Source of the DNA: Glebionis coronaria
Lineage: Eukaryota; Streptophyta; Magnoliopsida; Asterales; Asteraceae
Direction of reading: 5' to 3'
NCBI GenBank assembly: GCA_025667525.1
Contig: CM046880.1
Location: 599,697,452-599,761,451 of the forward strand
DNA: 64,000 bases
Shown in pieces: positions 11,184 through 22,128 of the stretch. The notes below the pieces were generated by a model that worked only from the letters and a program-made list of their open reading frames with translations, was not told the origin of the DNA and did no database searches. Position numbers and translations under genes: made by a program. Position 1 is the stretch's first letter, and each line of letters opens with the position of its first letter.

Positions 11184-12662
11184 TTCTACATAAATAAGTT
11201 CAAAATATTAGTATTTTCGATAATACCATTCAAGAAAATAAAATTACCCCGGTAATTAAAACCATAGTATTTTCCTTGAAACTAGAATCTATATTGACAT
11301 AAACTTATCACATCAGTTGACCTGCTAGTGATAAATGTAATCAACATGGTAACTTATCGAACAATAATTGACAAACAAATTTGCAATTTCTAGATATTTT
11401 TAAGGATTTACGTTGCTAAAAGTCATTTTGCATCGTAAACATGTTTCATCCCTACTTTATGCCTTAAGTTTCCAGATCTCACTGAGTAACTCAATCAAGT
11501 CGACTAATCTAAAGAACATAAAACCTTCATGTGCAATCTTATTCAGTCATGAAGTTTTCTCTCCATTACAACATCGTCCATATCTCATATGACGACAATT
11601 TTAACTTCAAGTGTTCGTCAATTAGATGGCATATGACTTAAATTTAAGGGTATAGATTTTGGTGTCAAAATCATGTATGGAGAAGCATGCATATATCTCC
11701 ATATCATAAGTTTAATAAATAACTTTTAGTAAACTTTTGGTGAGTCAAAAATTTCGCCATAAATCGCAAGTTGAGGCATTGGTTAAACCAATTAAAGATT
11801 TTACCCACAACAATTCACAACGTACTTTTTCTAGAACTTAGCTAAAGCACAAAGCAGTAACCTTATTCATTGTGTTTCGGATGTGAATTTATGGCAAATC
11901 AACCTTAAGATATAAAGCAAATGATAATCGTAGGTAATTTCAATTTGACGCACACGCGAGCCAGGAATTCGGTCAGTGACTAATGGCATAACACATCCTT
12001 CCTTAACCGGGTACATGACCAGCGGTGCGTTAAACTCACTTTATAGTTTGTCAAATAGAGTAGGCCGTTAAATTATCATTGCAAATTATCAATCAACGCA
12101 ATTCTATGTAATTTAGATCTCAAAACAATTCATTAATTTTTATATGATTTAGTTCATGTTAATTTTTCTAAAAAAATTACCCTTGTTTACAACATACAAT
12201 TAATATAAAAACGTATGAAAACAAGTAGGTAAAAAAAACTAAATCAAATAGCCACATGCAAAACAATTTATTTAAAGAACATAAAATCTAGGGTGTTATA
12301 AACATATAAAATTCTTCCCTAATTTTAAAACTTTGAATCAAATAAAGCAAATAACATATAACATCATATGATCCGTGAAAACATGCATGTTCATCACGGG
12401 TCTCCCACATAATCTTAAAAATTAAATTCTCTCTACGGGTCGTAACCATTCATGACATAACAATTAATTCATGCAAACATCTAAAGATAATCATCATGTA
12501 ATTTTTAGGGTTTCAAAAAAAAATTATAAAATTCGGCGAGGCCGATTTAATTAAAAAACAAAAACCCTAATTTTTATGAAAACCTAACAAACAACATGTG
12601 ATTTTTAACTCAAATCAATATTAGTTTAAAAACTTTAGATCTCGGTAATTATAACATGTTAA
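11184..12662 (-). other. 5' leader of copia element 1
   Basis: About 1.5 kb of AT-rich sequence without frames lies between the primer site and gag. This is long for a copia leader. No nested transposon ends or repeats were recognised in it. Confidence 0.6.
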
Positions 12663-12679
12663 AACGGCTCTCGATGCCA
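12663..12679 (-). other. Primer-binding site of copia element 1
   Basis: TGGCATCGAGAGCC on the minus strand follows the 5' LTR after one base. It resembles the initiator tRNA-Met site TGGTATCAGAGCC with changes, consistent with decay after insertion. Confidence 0.75.
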
Positions 12680-12680
12680 C

Positions 12681-13413
12681 CGGAGGTTTATAAAGCTCAT
12701 AACAATTACGCAAAACCCTAAATAAGATCAAAGCACACATAGCGGAAGCGATTTAACAAGATCATAATTAACAACACATTCATAATTAATCGAGTTAGGG
12801 TTACATACCTTTTAACAATAGCAAATCCACAAGAACACCACCAAATCACCAATTAGGGTTTATATGAAAATACCAAGATATAGTTTATAGTGAAACTATA
12901 TTACGCTCTTATACACACGTAATGCAACGGATCAATCGTGAGGCTAGCACTAATAAACCGTAGCTTCAACACTTGTGGAATATAGCCAAAATCAATAACC
13001 AAAAAAACAAACCGAAACCCTAAAAGGGGTGTTTGTTCGATCGGTTTAAGAGAGAGAAAAAGAGATGGGATGGAAAAATTATGAAGAGTTATGAGGGGTA
13101 TTTACAGATTAGCAAAACTTATTCTCCATGTCCTAATCAAATTAGGAAACAAATCCCCTCCTCTTTGGGCTTGTATAACCGGCGGTGGAAACCCATAGGG
13201 GTATTCCAGAACCTTCTAATTTTATGTATTCCATAACTCTCGTTATACTTAACTTTTAATTAACGATCGTTTAAGTTAAACTCGGTTTATATTTAATAAA
13301 TATAATAAATACATTTATTAAATTAATTAATCCTTTACGTATTGTGTGCAATCCCGTAATCCCGAGTTTGGTCCTATCACACGACTATTCAGTTTTACGT
13401 CCATAAACTTTCA
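12681..13413 (-). repeat. 5' LTR of copia element 1
   Basis: This pairs with 5633-6367. On the minus strand it begins TGAAAGTTTATGG, and its inner end has decayed from CA to CG. The TATA box that should drive the element reads TGTAAATACC (13097-13106) instead of the TATAAATACC kept in the 3' LTR, so the promoter is damaged as well. Confidence 0.95.
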
Positions 13414-13560
13414 CAATTTGTAGTCATAATCATAGCCGACGTATTCCTTGAAGTGATATACATTGTCCTCCGTATTCAAAACATATAAAGTACGTTTGTA
13501 AAAATGGGACTTGTTAGAAATAGATGTGAGCCGTCGTCTGACAGCGTGTTCGAGATTCAT
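13414..13560 (-). other. Open frame interrupted by copia element 1
   Basis: On the minus strand an ATG at 13560 opens 49 sense codons up to the CAATT target site. If the copia element and one CAATT copy are removed, the frame runs on for seven more codons and ends in TAA at 5604. Visible stretches are MNLEHAVRRRLTSISN and YVLNTEDNVYHFKEY. I recognise no family. The composition (charged and aromatic residues, G+C higher than the flanks) is more protein-like than the surroundings, so this may be a host exon or part of an older element. The call is tentative. Confidence 0.3.
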
Positions 13561-13644
13561 ATCGAATGGTCAACTGATTAACAAGTTTATGTTTCATTGT
13601 AACGTTTTGTTATATATTTTGATCATGTTCAGTTTGTAAGGCCT

Positions 13645-13902
13645 CGGGTGTTTGTTTCGGCTTACATAGGCAGCTTATGCTTTTATACTTACTACGTTTT
13701 AGGATTGTATCATAAGCTCATTTGTTGGCTTATTTTATAAACTTTTCGGTTTATATAAGTTTATTATGTAAACATGAACTTGTTCAAGGCGAAAATTTTC
13801 AAAATAAGTACAAATTTCTTTTTAATAAATAAAAATTTGAATTAACGAAATATAAGCGAAATAAGCCATAACCGACCATATAAGCCGAAACAACCATCCC
13901 CT
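13645..13902. mobile_element. MITE-like inverted-repeat element
   Basis: The left end reads CGGGTGTTTGTTTCGGCTTA and the right end is its approximate inverse (TAAGCCGAAACAACCATCCCC). GCTTAT/ATAAGC words continue inward from both ends. It is 258 bp and noncoding. Flanking TAAG words look like a partial target duplication but do not match well enough to assign a superfamily. Confidence 0.55.
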
Positions 13903-14228
13903 TAAGACTTTAAGTAGTTGACTTTTTGTTTGTTATCTTGTTGTATGAACTTATAAAAATGAATGATACGTTTTAGTCAGTAAGAGGCAAAATGGACTTT
14001 TACCATGCAGTCGCAAAACGTTATTGAATATCCACGGGCAGTGGTGGAGCAAGAAATATTGGTTGCGGGGTAAAAAAAATTGACGATTCAATTACAAAAT
14101 ACGTTAAGACTTTTTTACGGGCAACAAAATTAGGCAAAAGTTCCAAGAATCTTCGGAACGAACTGAAACAATATTGCATTGAGGGAAAAAAATGGAGCAA
14201 AGGACGACTAGTTTATATCTATATCTGT

Positions 14229-14663
14229 TCTATACTAATATATAAAGCATTTGGGACCTTTTTAAAATAGGAAGGCTGAAAATTCAGACTTTTTTTCTTA
14301 TTAAATAAAGCAAATTGTTGTCATCAACATTATATACTATAATCTTTTCTAACAACTTTTTGTAACAAACTTTTGTAACAACTTACTTAAATAACATTTT
14401 TTCTTTTAAATTGAAAAATCTTTTTATTAATTTGTTATTTTTATAATCTAATTTCACCATATTTTCTAAAATTTTATGCTTTTTAATTCAATATCCATTT
14501 TGTTGTATTTTTATTAACTATTAATTTTTTTTAAAATTTAGAGGTTTTTTTTCCGATTTTTTACAATTTTAACAATACAAACTTAATGGATAAAAGATTA
14601 ATATCTGTTAGCCTAAAAAATGATTATGAGTACTCACCGCCGTATTGCGCGGATACATGCTAG
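14229..14663 (+). mobile_element. Helitron-like non-autonomous element
   Basis: It starts TCTATACTAATATATAAAGC and ends with a GC-rich hairpin-like CCGCCGTATTGCGCGG about 12 bp before CTAG followed by T, the layout expected of a Helitron 3' end. The base before the 5' TC is T instead of the usual A, which weakens the call. No Rep/helicase frame is present. It lies inside the hAT-like element. Confidence 0.5.
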
Positions 14664-15046
14664 TATTAGGTAAAGTAGTTAAAAAAAGCTTGTAACAAAT
14701 ACAGTTGGAGAATTTTAAGATTGGAGTTTTACTCAAAACTAGTCAAAAGTTGTAATATATTGGGCTACAATGGACCGGTGTCTTGTTTTAAAATTGATTA
14801 CCAAAAGTTGTAATATATTGGGCTCTATTATCTTAACCACGTATCTAAACTAAGTTCATCTTCTTACCCATCTTCATCACGTACCATTTGAAAAAAACTT
14901 CAGCATAAACTCAACAACAGTTCATGAAACCATTTCTTCCTTTTACGTTGAGGGCATTTTCAATTTTCGATTGAGGGCACCACAATTAAACACCAGAAAA
15001 TAACAATGAAAAGCATGATTATTGAAGAAGTCGTTGGGAACAGTTG

Positions 15047-15060
15047 CCCCCCCCCCCCCC
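15047..15060. repeat. Homopolymer C14
   Basis: Fourteen consecutive C residues lie close to the right end of the hAT-like element. The length is likely unstable or uncertain. Confidence 0.95.
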
Positions 15061-15092
15061 AATGATAGGCATGGCTCCGCCCCGTCCACGAG

Positions 15093-15606
15093 CAGGTTCA
15101 TTTTAAATAAATCAAAATTTTTAGTTAAAATTACATCACGTAAAAAGTTATCATCGAATTTTCATAAATCCCGAGAACAGGAATATTACATTTTTACATT
15201 GGTTGATGACTTGATGACATGCATGAAAGTAAAAATATGAAACAGAATAATCCTTATATATTCTTATTACTCCATTACACTTGTTTTTTATAAGTATTAA
15301 TTTAGCTAAATTATTTGTTAAGAAAGGAATCTATTGCTTTTGTTGACACTTTTTGGTTTTTATCACTTTTTAAAATGGACATAAATGGCTTTAAAATATC
15401 AGTTCTTGGTGGGGTTAAAATTGGCTCATCAAATGTACTTTAGATGCAAGTTCGCAACACAAAAACACACTTTACACTTGACATTTTTCTTTACTTTTTG
15501 GTATTAAATGTTAGTTTATGTAATGACATGTTAAAGCAATTAAGAAATATTTCAGGCTTAAGTGCTTAACTAAGGAGTAAGGACTAAAATGAGTCCTCAT
15601 TGTTGA
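15093..15606. other. Noncoding stretch
   Basis: AT-rich sequence between two small DNA elements, with no frame, repeat or element end that I can recognise. Confidence 0.5.
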
Positions 15607-15996
15607 GGGGTGTTTGGGATTTTGGGATTGATTATTCATTTTGAAAATAAATAATCAGATAATTATCAATTTTAAAAATGCTATTTTTAAAAATAGTGTT
15701 TAGATTTGAATATTCTGTTTGAAATCGTAATTATCAGAATATCAGATAATCAGTTTTTTTAGTGTTTGACAAGTTTGATTATTTGATAAGTAAAATGAAT
15801 AAAATAAATTTATTTTAACTTTTCTTCATTTTCAAAATGAAATATGTAGTTTCCCAATTACCTTTTCAAAACTCTATTTTGAAAGCTTCTAAACACAAAT
15901 AATTATTTTTCTCCATTTATTATACAAACACGCTTATCTTTATTTTCAAAATAAAATAAATATATAATCTAGTTGTAAAAGCAATCCCAAACTCCC
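15607..15996. mobile_element. MITE-like inverted-repeat element
   Basis: The left end GGGGTGTTTGGGATTTTGGG pairs with the right end CAATCCCAAACTCCC. Further inward, matching TTTTGAAAATAAA blocks occur in both arms. It is about 390 bp, AT-rich and noncoding. No clear target-site duplication was found, so the superfamily is left open. Confidence 0.5.
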
Positions 15997-16449
15997 ACAT
16001 AATATAATAATTTCAAATACTTCAAAATTTGCATAAATAATGACTAAAATGTAAACCTTTTGAAGATGTCGTATGACATCAAAACCGGACTTTAAGACTT
16101 TTTTATAAAAAGAAAAAAAATGCTATAACGGATACGTTTGGATACAAAGAGATCAATTCATGTTATTCATCTACAAAACATTAATGGCTAAAATATATAT
16201 CTTTTTAAGTAAAAAGGGTAAAGGGACATTTTAGTCATTTCACATATCCCTCTAACACCTCACATCCTAGATCTAAAAACACATACACGTCGTCTTTTTT
16301 TTTCTCTCTAAAACACACACGAAAAACACACATAAACATATATTTGATCCATCCTCGATCTTAAAACACGAATTGATCCATCCCCGATCTATTATCTCAT
16401 CATCTATTTCGTACTTGAATCATCCCCTTCTACAATTCATTAAGATTAA
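15997..16449. other. Noncoding stretch
   Basis: No frame or transposon end. It contains a T-run and CACACA words (16290-16340) and duplicated CGATCTTAAAACACGAATTGATCC-like steps at 16355-16395, with no evident function. Confidence 0.5.
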
Positions 16450-17148
16450 GTAATCGTATCAAGATCTATATATATTTTTAGCTTATTTGATGTTAATAAG
16501 CTTATTTTATAGCTTATTTGACACGAATTTATATACGAGTTTAGTTTTTATGTGAATAAGATGATAGTTTTTTTAGCTTATCAATTTATTCTTTTTCAGC
16601 TTATTTTGATGTGATTGTGGATGTGTTAGCTTGTTTGATGTGTTATAATTAAGCTTATTGATGTGTTATAATTAAGCTTAATGTGAATGAGCTTATCAGG
16701 AGAGTTATGTTAAAATTGTAGGCTAAGCATAAGGTGAGTTATGTGAATAAGCTTATTAATAAAGTTTGTTGAAGTAGTAAGATAAGCATAAGGTGAGTTA
16801 TGTGAATAAACTTATTAGGATGTTCAAACTATAGGCTACGCTGAACAGATGTATCATATATGATACCTCCATATATCATATATGGCAAATATATCATATA
16901 TGCAGGTATCATATATGATAATATGATGATGAGTTTGAAAACAAATACAAGCAAGTCTGTGATATATTTGGTAGGTAATTGGGAGAGTTATGTTGAAACT
17001 ATAGGCTACGCTGAACAGACATATCATATATGATACCTCCATATATCATATATGAAATATGGAGGTATCATATATGATAATATGATAATGTGCTTGAAAA
17101 CAAATACAAGCAAGTTTGTGATGTCCTGGTAGGTAGTTAAAAGTTAGA
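16450..17148. repeat. Direct-repeat block with third ATCATATATGAT array
   Basis: Positions 16480-16700 repeat AGCTTATTTGATGTG-like words. A unit of about 52 bp reading AAGCATAAGGTGAGTTATGTG recurs from 16727 and 16779. From 16821 a 170-bp unit (ACTATAGGCTACGCTGAACAG...) is repeated at 16991. Between 16853 and 17078 there are seven ATCATATATGA-type palindromes, four in the first unit and three in the second. I see no inverted-repeat arms like those of the foldback pair at 863-2402. Confidence 0.8.
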
Positions 17149-19357
17149 TGTGACAACCCTATATTTTGGAACTTGCCATTAGTGACTGTTTGACTTTAAT
17201 TTTGTTCTTAGTGTGCGTTTATGTGCAATATGTGTATTTGAGCCTTGACTGGATGTTAGACATCGTACATGTAGTGCATAGTACATTATATTGTGCTTAG
17301 ATGGGTTAGTTCGTGCTCATTAGTTCACTTGGATGTAGCTATGATATTATATGCCGTTATTTTAATATTTTATGTGTACATATATGTATTATAGTAAATC
17401 GAATTTTTACGATTTATGGTTTAGCATTTTGAGGTCTCGGATAAGGTTATTAGTCACGGGAATATTTCTCGGGATGGTTTTTAAGTCATTTATGACTTAA
17501 ATATATAGTTTATTTCATATTCCAATAGTTTTTATAAAATTGTATATTTTTGTGCCTTTTACGGTATACGCGTAAAATTGACTAGTTTTATGGTTTTGAG
17601 GTTCGGGAGGTCTTAAAGGCTGAAACAAATTAAGAAAATTTAAGGTAATGTTAATAATATAATATTAAACAAAAGAAAGAAAAAAAATAAAAAATAAAAA
17701 AAATAAAAAATAAAGGTTTGGGGCGGTTGGTTTAGACGCGAGGAAATAAAAAAAAGGAAAAAGATAAGGAAAGAGAAAGAAGGTTTATGGGTTGGGCTAA
17801 GATTGGGATCATGACCACTACATAATGTTTTACACATAAACAAAACACGCATTTTTTTCCTTGGAGATTTTGGGTCGTGGCATCAACATAAAAAACTAGG
17901 GTTTCTTCAAAAAAATTTGGGTTTTCATAAATCAAAAGTAAATCTTTAAAACCCTTTTTAGTTAAAGTGTTTTTAATTGTTCTTAATCATCCTATGATGG
18001 ATTTAGGTTAGGGTTTAAATTAAAATCTGTATATTAATGATATTAAAATGATTAGATTATATAGGGCTTGTAACTAATTAAGATATGGGTAATTAATCAG
18101 GTTAAATTAATTAAATTCAATTAAAAACTGGGCAAAATTTTAGGTCTATTATTTTTATTATATCTAGAGTTCTAGGAACATTCATTAATCGAACCAGGTA
18201 TTACTTAAAAGGTATTTAAGTTGGCTTTTGAATGCAAGAAACGAGAACTAAATTGGAGGTCGGGAAGTGGGTCAAAAATAGGTTACAACAGTCGGAGGTC
18301 AAAACAGTTTTGAAATCAGTCGGGTTTAAATTAATGTTTTAAGATGGTTAGGGTACTTAGGAGTACAATTGGACCTTCAAACGAACATGAGAGTTATTTC
18401 ATATGTTTTATAAGTTATCTGGAAGAGGGCTATTCAATTGGGATAGTGGAAGACCCTCTGATCATAACAAACTTTTTATATGTTCAAAATTAGTAAAATC
18501 TGGATAGACAAAAGTATATACATGTATATTGGAGCCTTAACAGTAGCTTTAAGGTTGGCGCAAAAGAGAGGAGTTAGCTAACACATTTAAGGGCATATGG
18601 TTTTCTTTATAGAAAGCATGGGTATGGTTAGGTGGGTTTTTGGCTAATAGTTTGGGACTAAGAATCAGACCTGTTTTGTGTAAAATGTGAACGAGATAGG
18701 TATCAAACTTAATTAAGTTAAGGACTTGTTAGAGAGGGTTAATGGGGTGCTTAAAGCATATAAGTGAGGTACATATATGGGAGAGGGTTAGATGTCCATC
18801 ATTGATTGATGAGCCATTTTAATTATTGGTTCATGTCTTGATGTTATGCATTTTATTTGTTACCTTTTTGCTAGTGCGCGAAATATTTGGAGGAGCTCAA
18901 TCAGGTGAGTTCATAGTCCCATTTTCACTAAGTTTTTAAATGTTTTTCAGTATGGGATGGAGATGACACTTGAAATATTTTTTTAAATGTCTTAGTACTA
19001 TTTTCTTTAAAATATTTTGATAATATGTTTTTCAAATGTGTGGACTTAATGTGCTATTGTGTGATATGCCTACTTATGTGATATGTTATATGTTCTATTA
19101 TGCGTTATGGCATGCGTTCTGAGTACATATGTTCTGAGTACATGTACATCATCTTCTCGGAGGCAAGATATCTCGACGGGGATATGGGTTCAACTTCCAT
19201 ACTGGGTATGGGAAAGATTCGGATAGGTGTAGGTGCATTTGTTCTTATTTTGTGTACTTAATTGTTATAGTATGTTATGTTTGTAGTTGTGTGTAACATG
19301 AATATCACATTTTAGTCCATTTATTTAACTTATTTTTCTTCAACTTATTTACGGCGT
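17149..19357 (+). repeat. Possible gypsy-type LTR fragment, target of element C
   Basis: It opens TGTGACAACCC, and about 1.75 kb in it contains CAGGTGAGTTCATAGTCCC (18902-18920). A close match, AAGGTGAGTTCATAGCC, occurs in the same position relative to transcription in the LTRs of gypsy-like element D. This arrangement suits a long gypsy LTR. Element C begins at 19358 and interrupts it, so no right end is in view. There is no coding content. Two overlapping minus-strand frames at 17640-17935 come from A-rich sequence and are not genes. Confidence 0.4.
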
Positions 19358-19832
19358 GTTAGAACCTATGTAATAGGTGTTTTGTAATAGGTTGACTAGG
19401 AGGTATGTAGTTCCTCCTGGTCATAGTAGTAGTAGGAGTAATACGTGCTCCTGGTCTGTTAGAAAGTCAGACAATATTATTAGTAGTTGTTTGTTAGGAT
19501 ATGCATGAGATATTATAGGAAAGGATGTGCATATCATCTGTTACACGTTTTGAGTAAATGTAGTTTAGGATTTCCTTGTAGTATAAAAGGAACCCATTGG
19601 CAGAAGGGTTAGACAAACCTTTCACCATTTTCATTTCATATCAGTAATATTAGAATTCCTTAGAAAGGATCATATTATTCATTTAGTTAAACTGTTTCTT
19701 CTTGTTCTTAGTGTTGTATTCCGCAAAAATACTTTGTTTTCATTAAGAGTATGTTTGTGAATAAACTTGTGATTACAGAAGTTGTTCACCATCCTTAACA
19801 GGCTGAAAGATCTATAACTGAAGGACCCAACA
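19358..19832 (+). repeat. 5' LTR of element C
   Basis: Starts TGTTAGAACC and ends GGACCCAACA, 475 bp, homologous to the LTRs of E and F. TATAAAAGG at 19582-19590 is the TATA box. The 5 bases before it are CGGCG (target-site half); the partner lies beyond the window. Confidence 0.95.
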
Positions 19833-19834
19833 AG

Positions 19835-19847
19835 TGGTATTAGAGCC
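19835..19847 (+). other. Primer-binding site of element C
   Basis: TGGTATTAGAGCC lies two bases after the LTR. It matches the initiator tRNA-Met site with one C-to-T change. Confidence 0.9.
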
Positions 19848-19910
19848 TGGGAGAGTCTCTGTACAAGAAGAATCATTTTCTTTCTAACCATTTTTTACAA
19901 TCACTAAAAC

Positions 19911-21116
19911 ATGTCTGCCTCAAGTTTTAATGAATCCAGACAACCAACCACCGCTCCTACACAGCAAATTGTTGCTATTGTCTCCAACACAAATGGAAAA
20001 TTCCCACACCTGAAGAAAGAAGAGTATGAAAGATGGGCTATGAAGATGGAATGCTGGATCACCAACACTGATCTATCATTATGGAAGATTGCTCAGAATG
20101 GAAACAACAAAAAGAGCACTGGTAGAGATAATAATGGTTCTATTACCATTCTTGACCCCAAAACACATGAAAAAATCATAGTAGTGCAAAAGGAAATCAA
20201 AGCAAAAACCATTTTGCTTCAATCTTTTTCTGATGATCATATGGGTGATTTCTATCACTTCGATGATGCAAAGGAGATATGGAATGTCATCAAAGCAAGG
20301 TTTGGAGGAAATGAAGAATCCAAGAAGATGAGAAGATCAATGTTGAGAGATGAATTTTCAGAATTCAAGATCTCTGAATCAGAAGGTCTTCATTAAGGGT
20401 ATGGCAATTTTCAAAAGATTCTTAGCCAACTGAATCAACTCAAGTCTAAACCAGACAATGAAGAAATCAATGCTAGGTTTCTTAGAGCTCTACCTCATTC
20501 ATGGAACCATGTTGTCATCTCTCTCAAAACAAAAGGAGGACTTGAGTACCTCTCTTTTGATGATCTTTTCTATAAACTCAAAACTTTTGAGTCTGATGTA
20601 AGAGGGTACCCAAGTGAAACTTACTCCACTCCTGCTAACTATGCTTTTGTGAGCTCTATGGGGTCCAGTAAAATGACTTATACCAGTAGCCCAAGCTATT
20701 CTATGTCCTCTTAACATACTCCTACTTCTGAACCAAAGGCCAAGACCAGTATTATGGTTGAAACTGTTCTTCATTCTTTTGTTGCTGATGTTGAACCACA
20801 ACAACAACTAGCATTTGATGATTTCAAACACGTGGGCAAGCTTTATTTGAATGAGATGGATATCAAATGGTAGATGGATATGCTCACTCTCCGAGTTCAC
20901 AAGTTTGAAAAGAAGGCTGGTAGAAAATTCAGCTACAACCCAAAGGAGCCAACCAGGTTTGATAGGAGCAAAGTCAAATGCTACAACTGTCATCAACAAG
21001 GACATTTTACTAAGAATGCTATAGTAGAAATCATTAGAAGAAAAATAGGTACTCAGCCTTCAAGGTTCAAGAGCTTCAGGAGAAGAAGAAAGCTTTGGTA
21101 TCCTGTGATACCATGA
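19911..21116 (+). pseudogene. gag (N-terminal and first zinc knuckle), element C
   Basis: It begins MSASSFNESRQPTTAPTQQ and contains the Sirevirus gag core: YERWAMKMECWITNTDL, HMGDFYHFDDAKEIWNVIKA and RFGGNEESKKMRRSML. Gag packages element RNA into particles. A TAA at 20394-20396 replaces the Gln codon kept in E (CATCAAGG to CATTAAGG). More stops follow at about 20712 and 20872. The first knuckle reads CYNCHQQGHFTKN and has lost its last Cys, where E has GHFARECPNK. Comparison with E and F shows this is the most decayed of the three gag copies, in keeping with its place as the oldest layer. Confidence 0.9.
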
Positions 21117-22128
21117 TAAAATAGAATGGTCATGAGGCTCCAACTTTGGAAACAGTTGAACATGGTACTGATGTGTTTGCTATGATTGTTGGTCACATAT
21201 TCGGGGCAGAGGAAGCGGATGAATTTGCATTAATGGGAATCTCTCCTCAGGTACAAAACTGTCCTCTTGGTTGTGATGATAAATATTCTGACCTTGTGAA
21301 ACAAGATGAACTTAATACTCAAAATGATAAATATTTTCTAGAAGTTCAAGCTTACAAAAGTTCACTCAAAACTTTAGAACAACAAAAAAAGTGGTTGCAA
21401 AATGCTCAACTAAAGTATGAGGATAGAATTTGAGTGTTGAGTATTGACTTATAAAATACATCTAATTTGCTTAAATACACTGAAAAACTTAATGCTGAAA
21501 GTATTCAAGCAAAATAAGACATGCAAGTTAAATTAGATGCTACCTTATTAAAGTTTGATAAATGGCAAAAAAAAACACCCAAAAGTCTTTCTAAACTTAT
21601 AGACAGTAGTATGTCTAGAAGAACAAAAAGGGGTTTAGGTTTTGACAACTACATTGGACCAGATGATGTGTTTGATTTGTCCTTTTCTAGTGTCTTTGAT
21701 CCTGACAAGGGGGATGAGGGAAAACCTAGCTACAATAGGTTCAGTTGCAGCAATGCATGTTGTTCCTTCACCTCTTACAGGAACATTTATGCCTATACCA
21801 AGCCATAAAGACTTAGATGAATCACATATGCATGAGTCCCCTAAAAGTTCTCCTAACACTACTGACTTTGTCTCTTGTAATTTTAGTGACAAGGCTAGTG
21901 ACTATGCAATCTTGTGGTTCAAGTGAAAAGTCTAGTCCCTCAAGCCCTAAGCCAAATGACACTGCTGCTTCTAGTGCTGGGATGAGTGATGAGAGAGTTG
22001 CTACTGCTTCTACTTTCATTGTTTTTTTTATTCTAGTAATATGTCTTCTAGGAATGTTGTTTTTCCTATACAATTTTGTAATAAGAATAGCAGCAATAAA
22101 CAATATCATTTGAATAAAAGGTCTTTTA
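21117..22128 (+). pseudogene. gag middle region, element C
   Basis: This coding relic corresponds to the Sirevirus gag segment between the two zinc knuckles. A frame at 21146-21433 contains TDVFAMIVGHIFGAEEADEF, ALMGISPQVQNCPLGCDDKY and a heptad-like, probably coiled-coil stretch (NDKYFLEVQAYKSSLKTLEQ). The frame at 21521-21808 contains MQVKLDATLLKFDKWQKK and FDNYIGPDDVFDLSFSSVFD. Frames shift repeatedly after that. It stops at the TTTTA insertion site of element D, inside the run-up to the second zinc knuckle (codons KRSFK). Confidence 0.85.

Larger units (their letters stand above)
5633..13413 (-). mobile_element. Ty1/copia element 1, complete but decayed
   Basis: This is a 7.8-kb element with two LTRs (735 and 733 bp), flanked by the 5-bp target-site duplication CAATT at 5628-5632 and 13414-13418. 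On the minus strand the order is 5' LTR, degenerate Met-type primer site, about 1.5-kb leader, gag, zinc knuckle, protease, integrase, reverse transcriptase, RNase H, 3' region, polypurine tract and 3' LTR. Integrase before reverse transcriptase is the copia order. Several stops and frameshifts break gag-pol. LTR divergence looks near 5% by eye over the first 300 bp, which implies an old insertion. Confidence 0.95.
14039..15084. mobile_element. hAT-like non-autonomous element
   Basis: The left end CAGTGGTGGAGC and the inverted right end GGCTCCGCCCCG resemble the CAGNGGCGGAGC ends seen in plant hAT-type elements. The 8-bp flanks TCCACGGG (14031-14038) and TCCACGAG (15085-15092) differ at one base, and 8 bp is the hAT target-duplication length. 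The element is 1,046 bp with no transposase frame. It encloses a Helitron-like element and ends near a C14 run. Confidence 0.65.
19358..22128 (+). mobile_element. Sirevirus-type copia element C, left part
   Basis: The 5' portion of a copia element: LTR, primer site and gag. It is interrupted at 22128 by gypsy-like element D and resumes at 51796. The join is exact, because the sequence on either side of the TTTTA target site forms an uninterrupted copy of the gag segment seen whole in element E at 63508-63560. C is then cut again at 53928 by element E, and the rest lies outside the window. Confidence 0.95.

Noticed and set aside
17640..17935. Two overlapping minus-strand frames rich in Phe and Leu
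   Set aside because: Produced by A-rich low-complexity sequence (AAAAATAAAAAAT); no motif.
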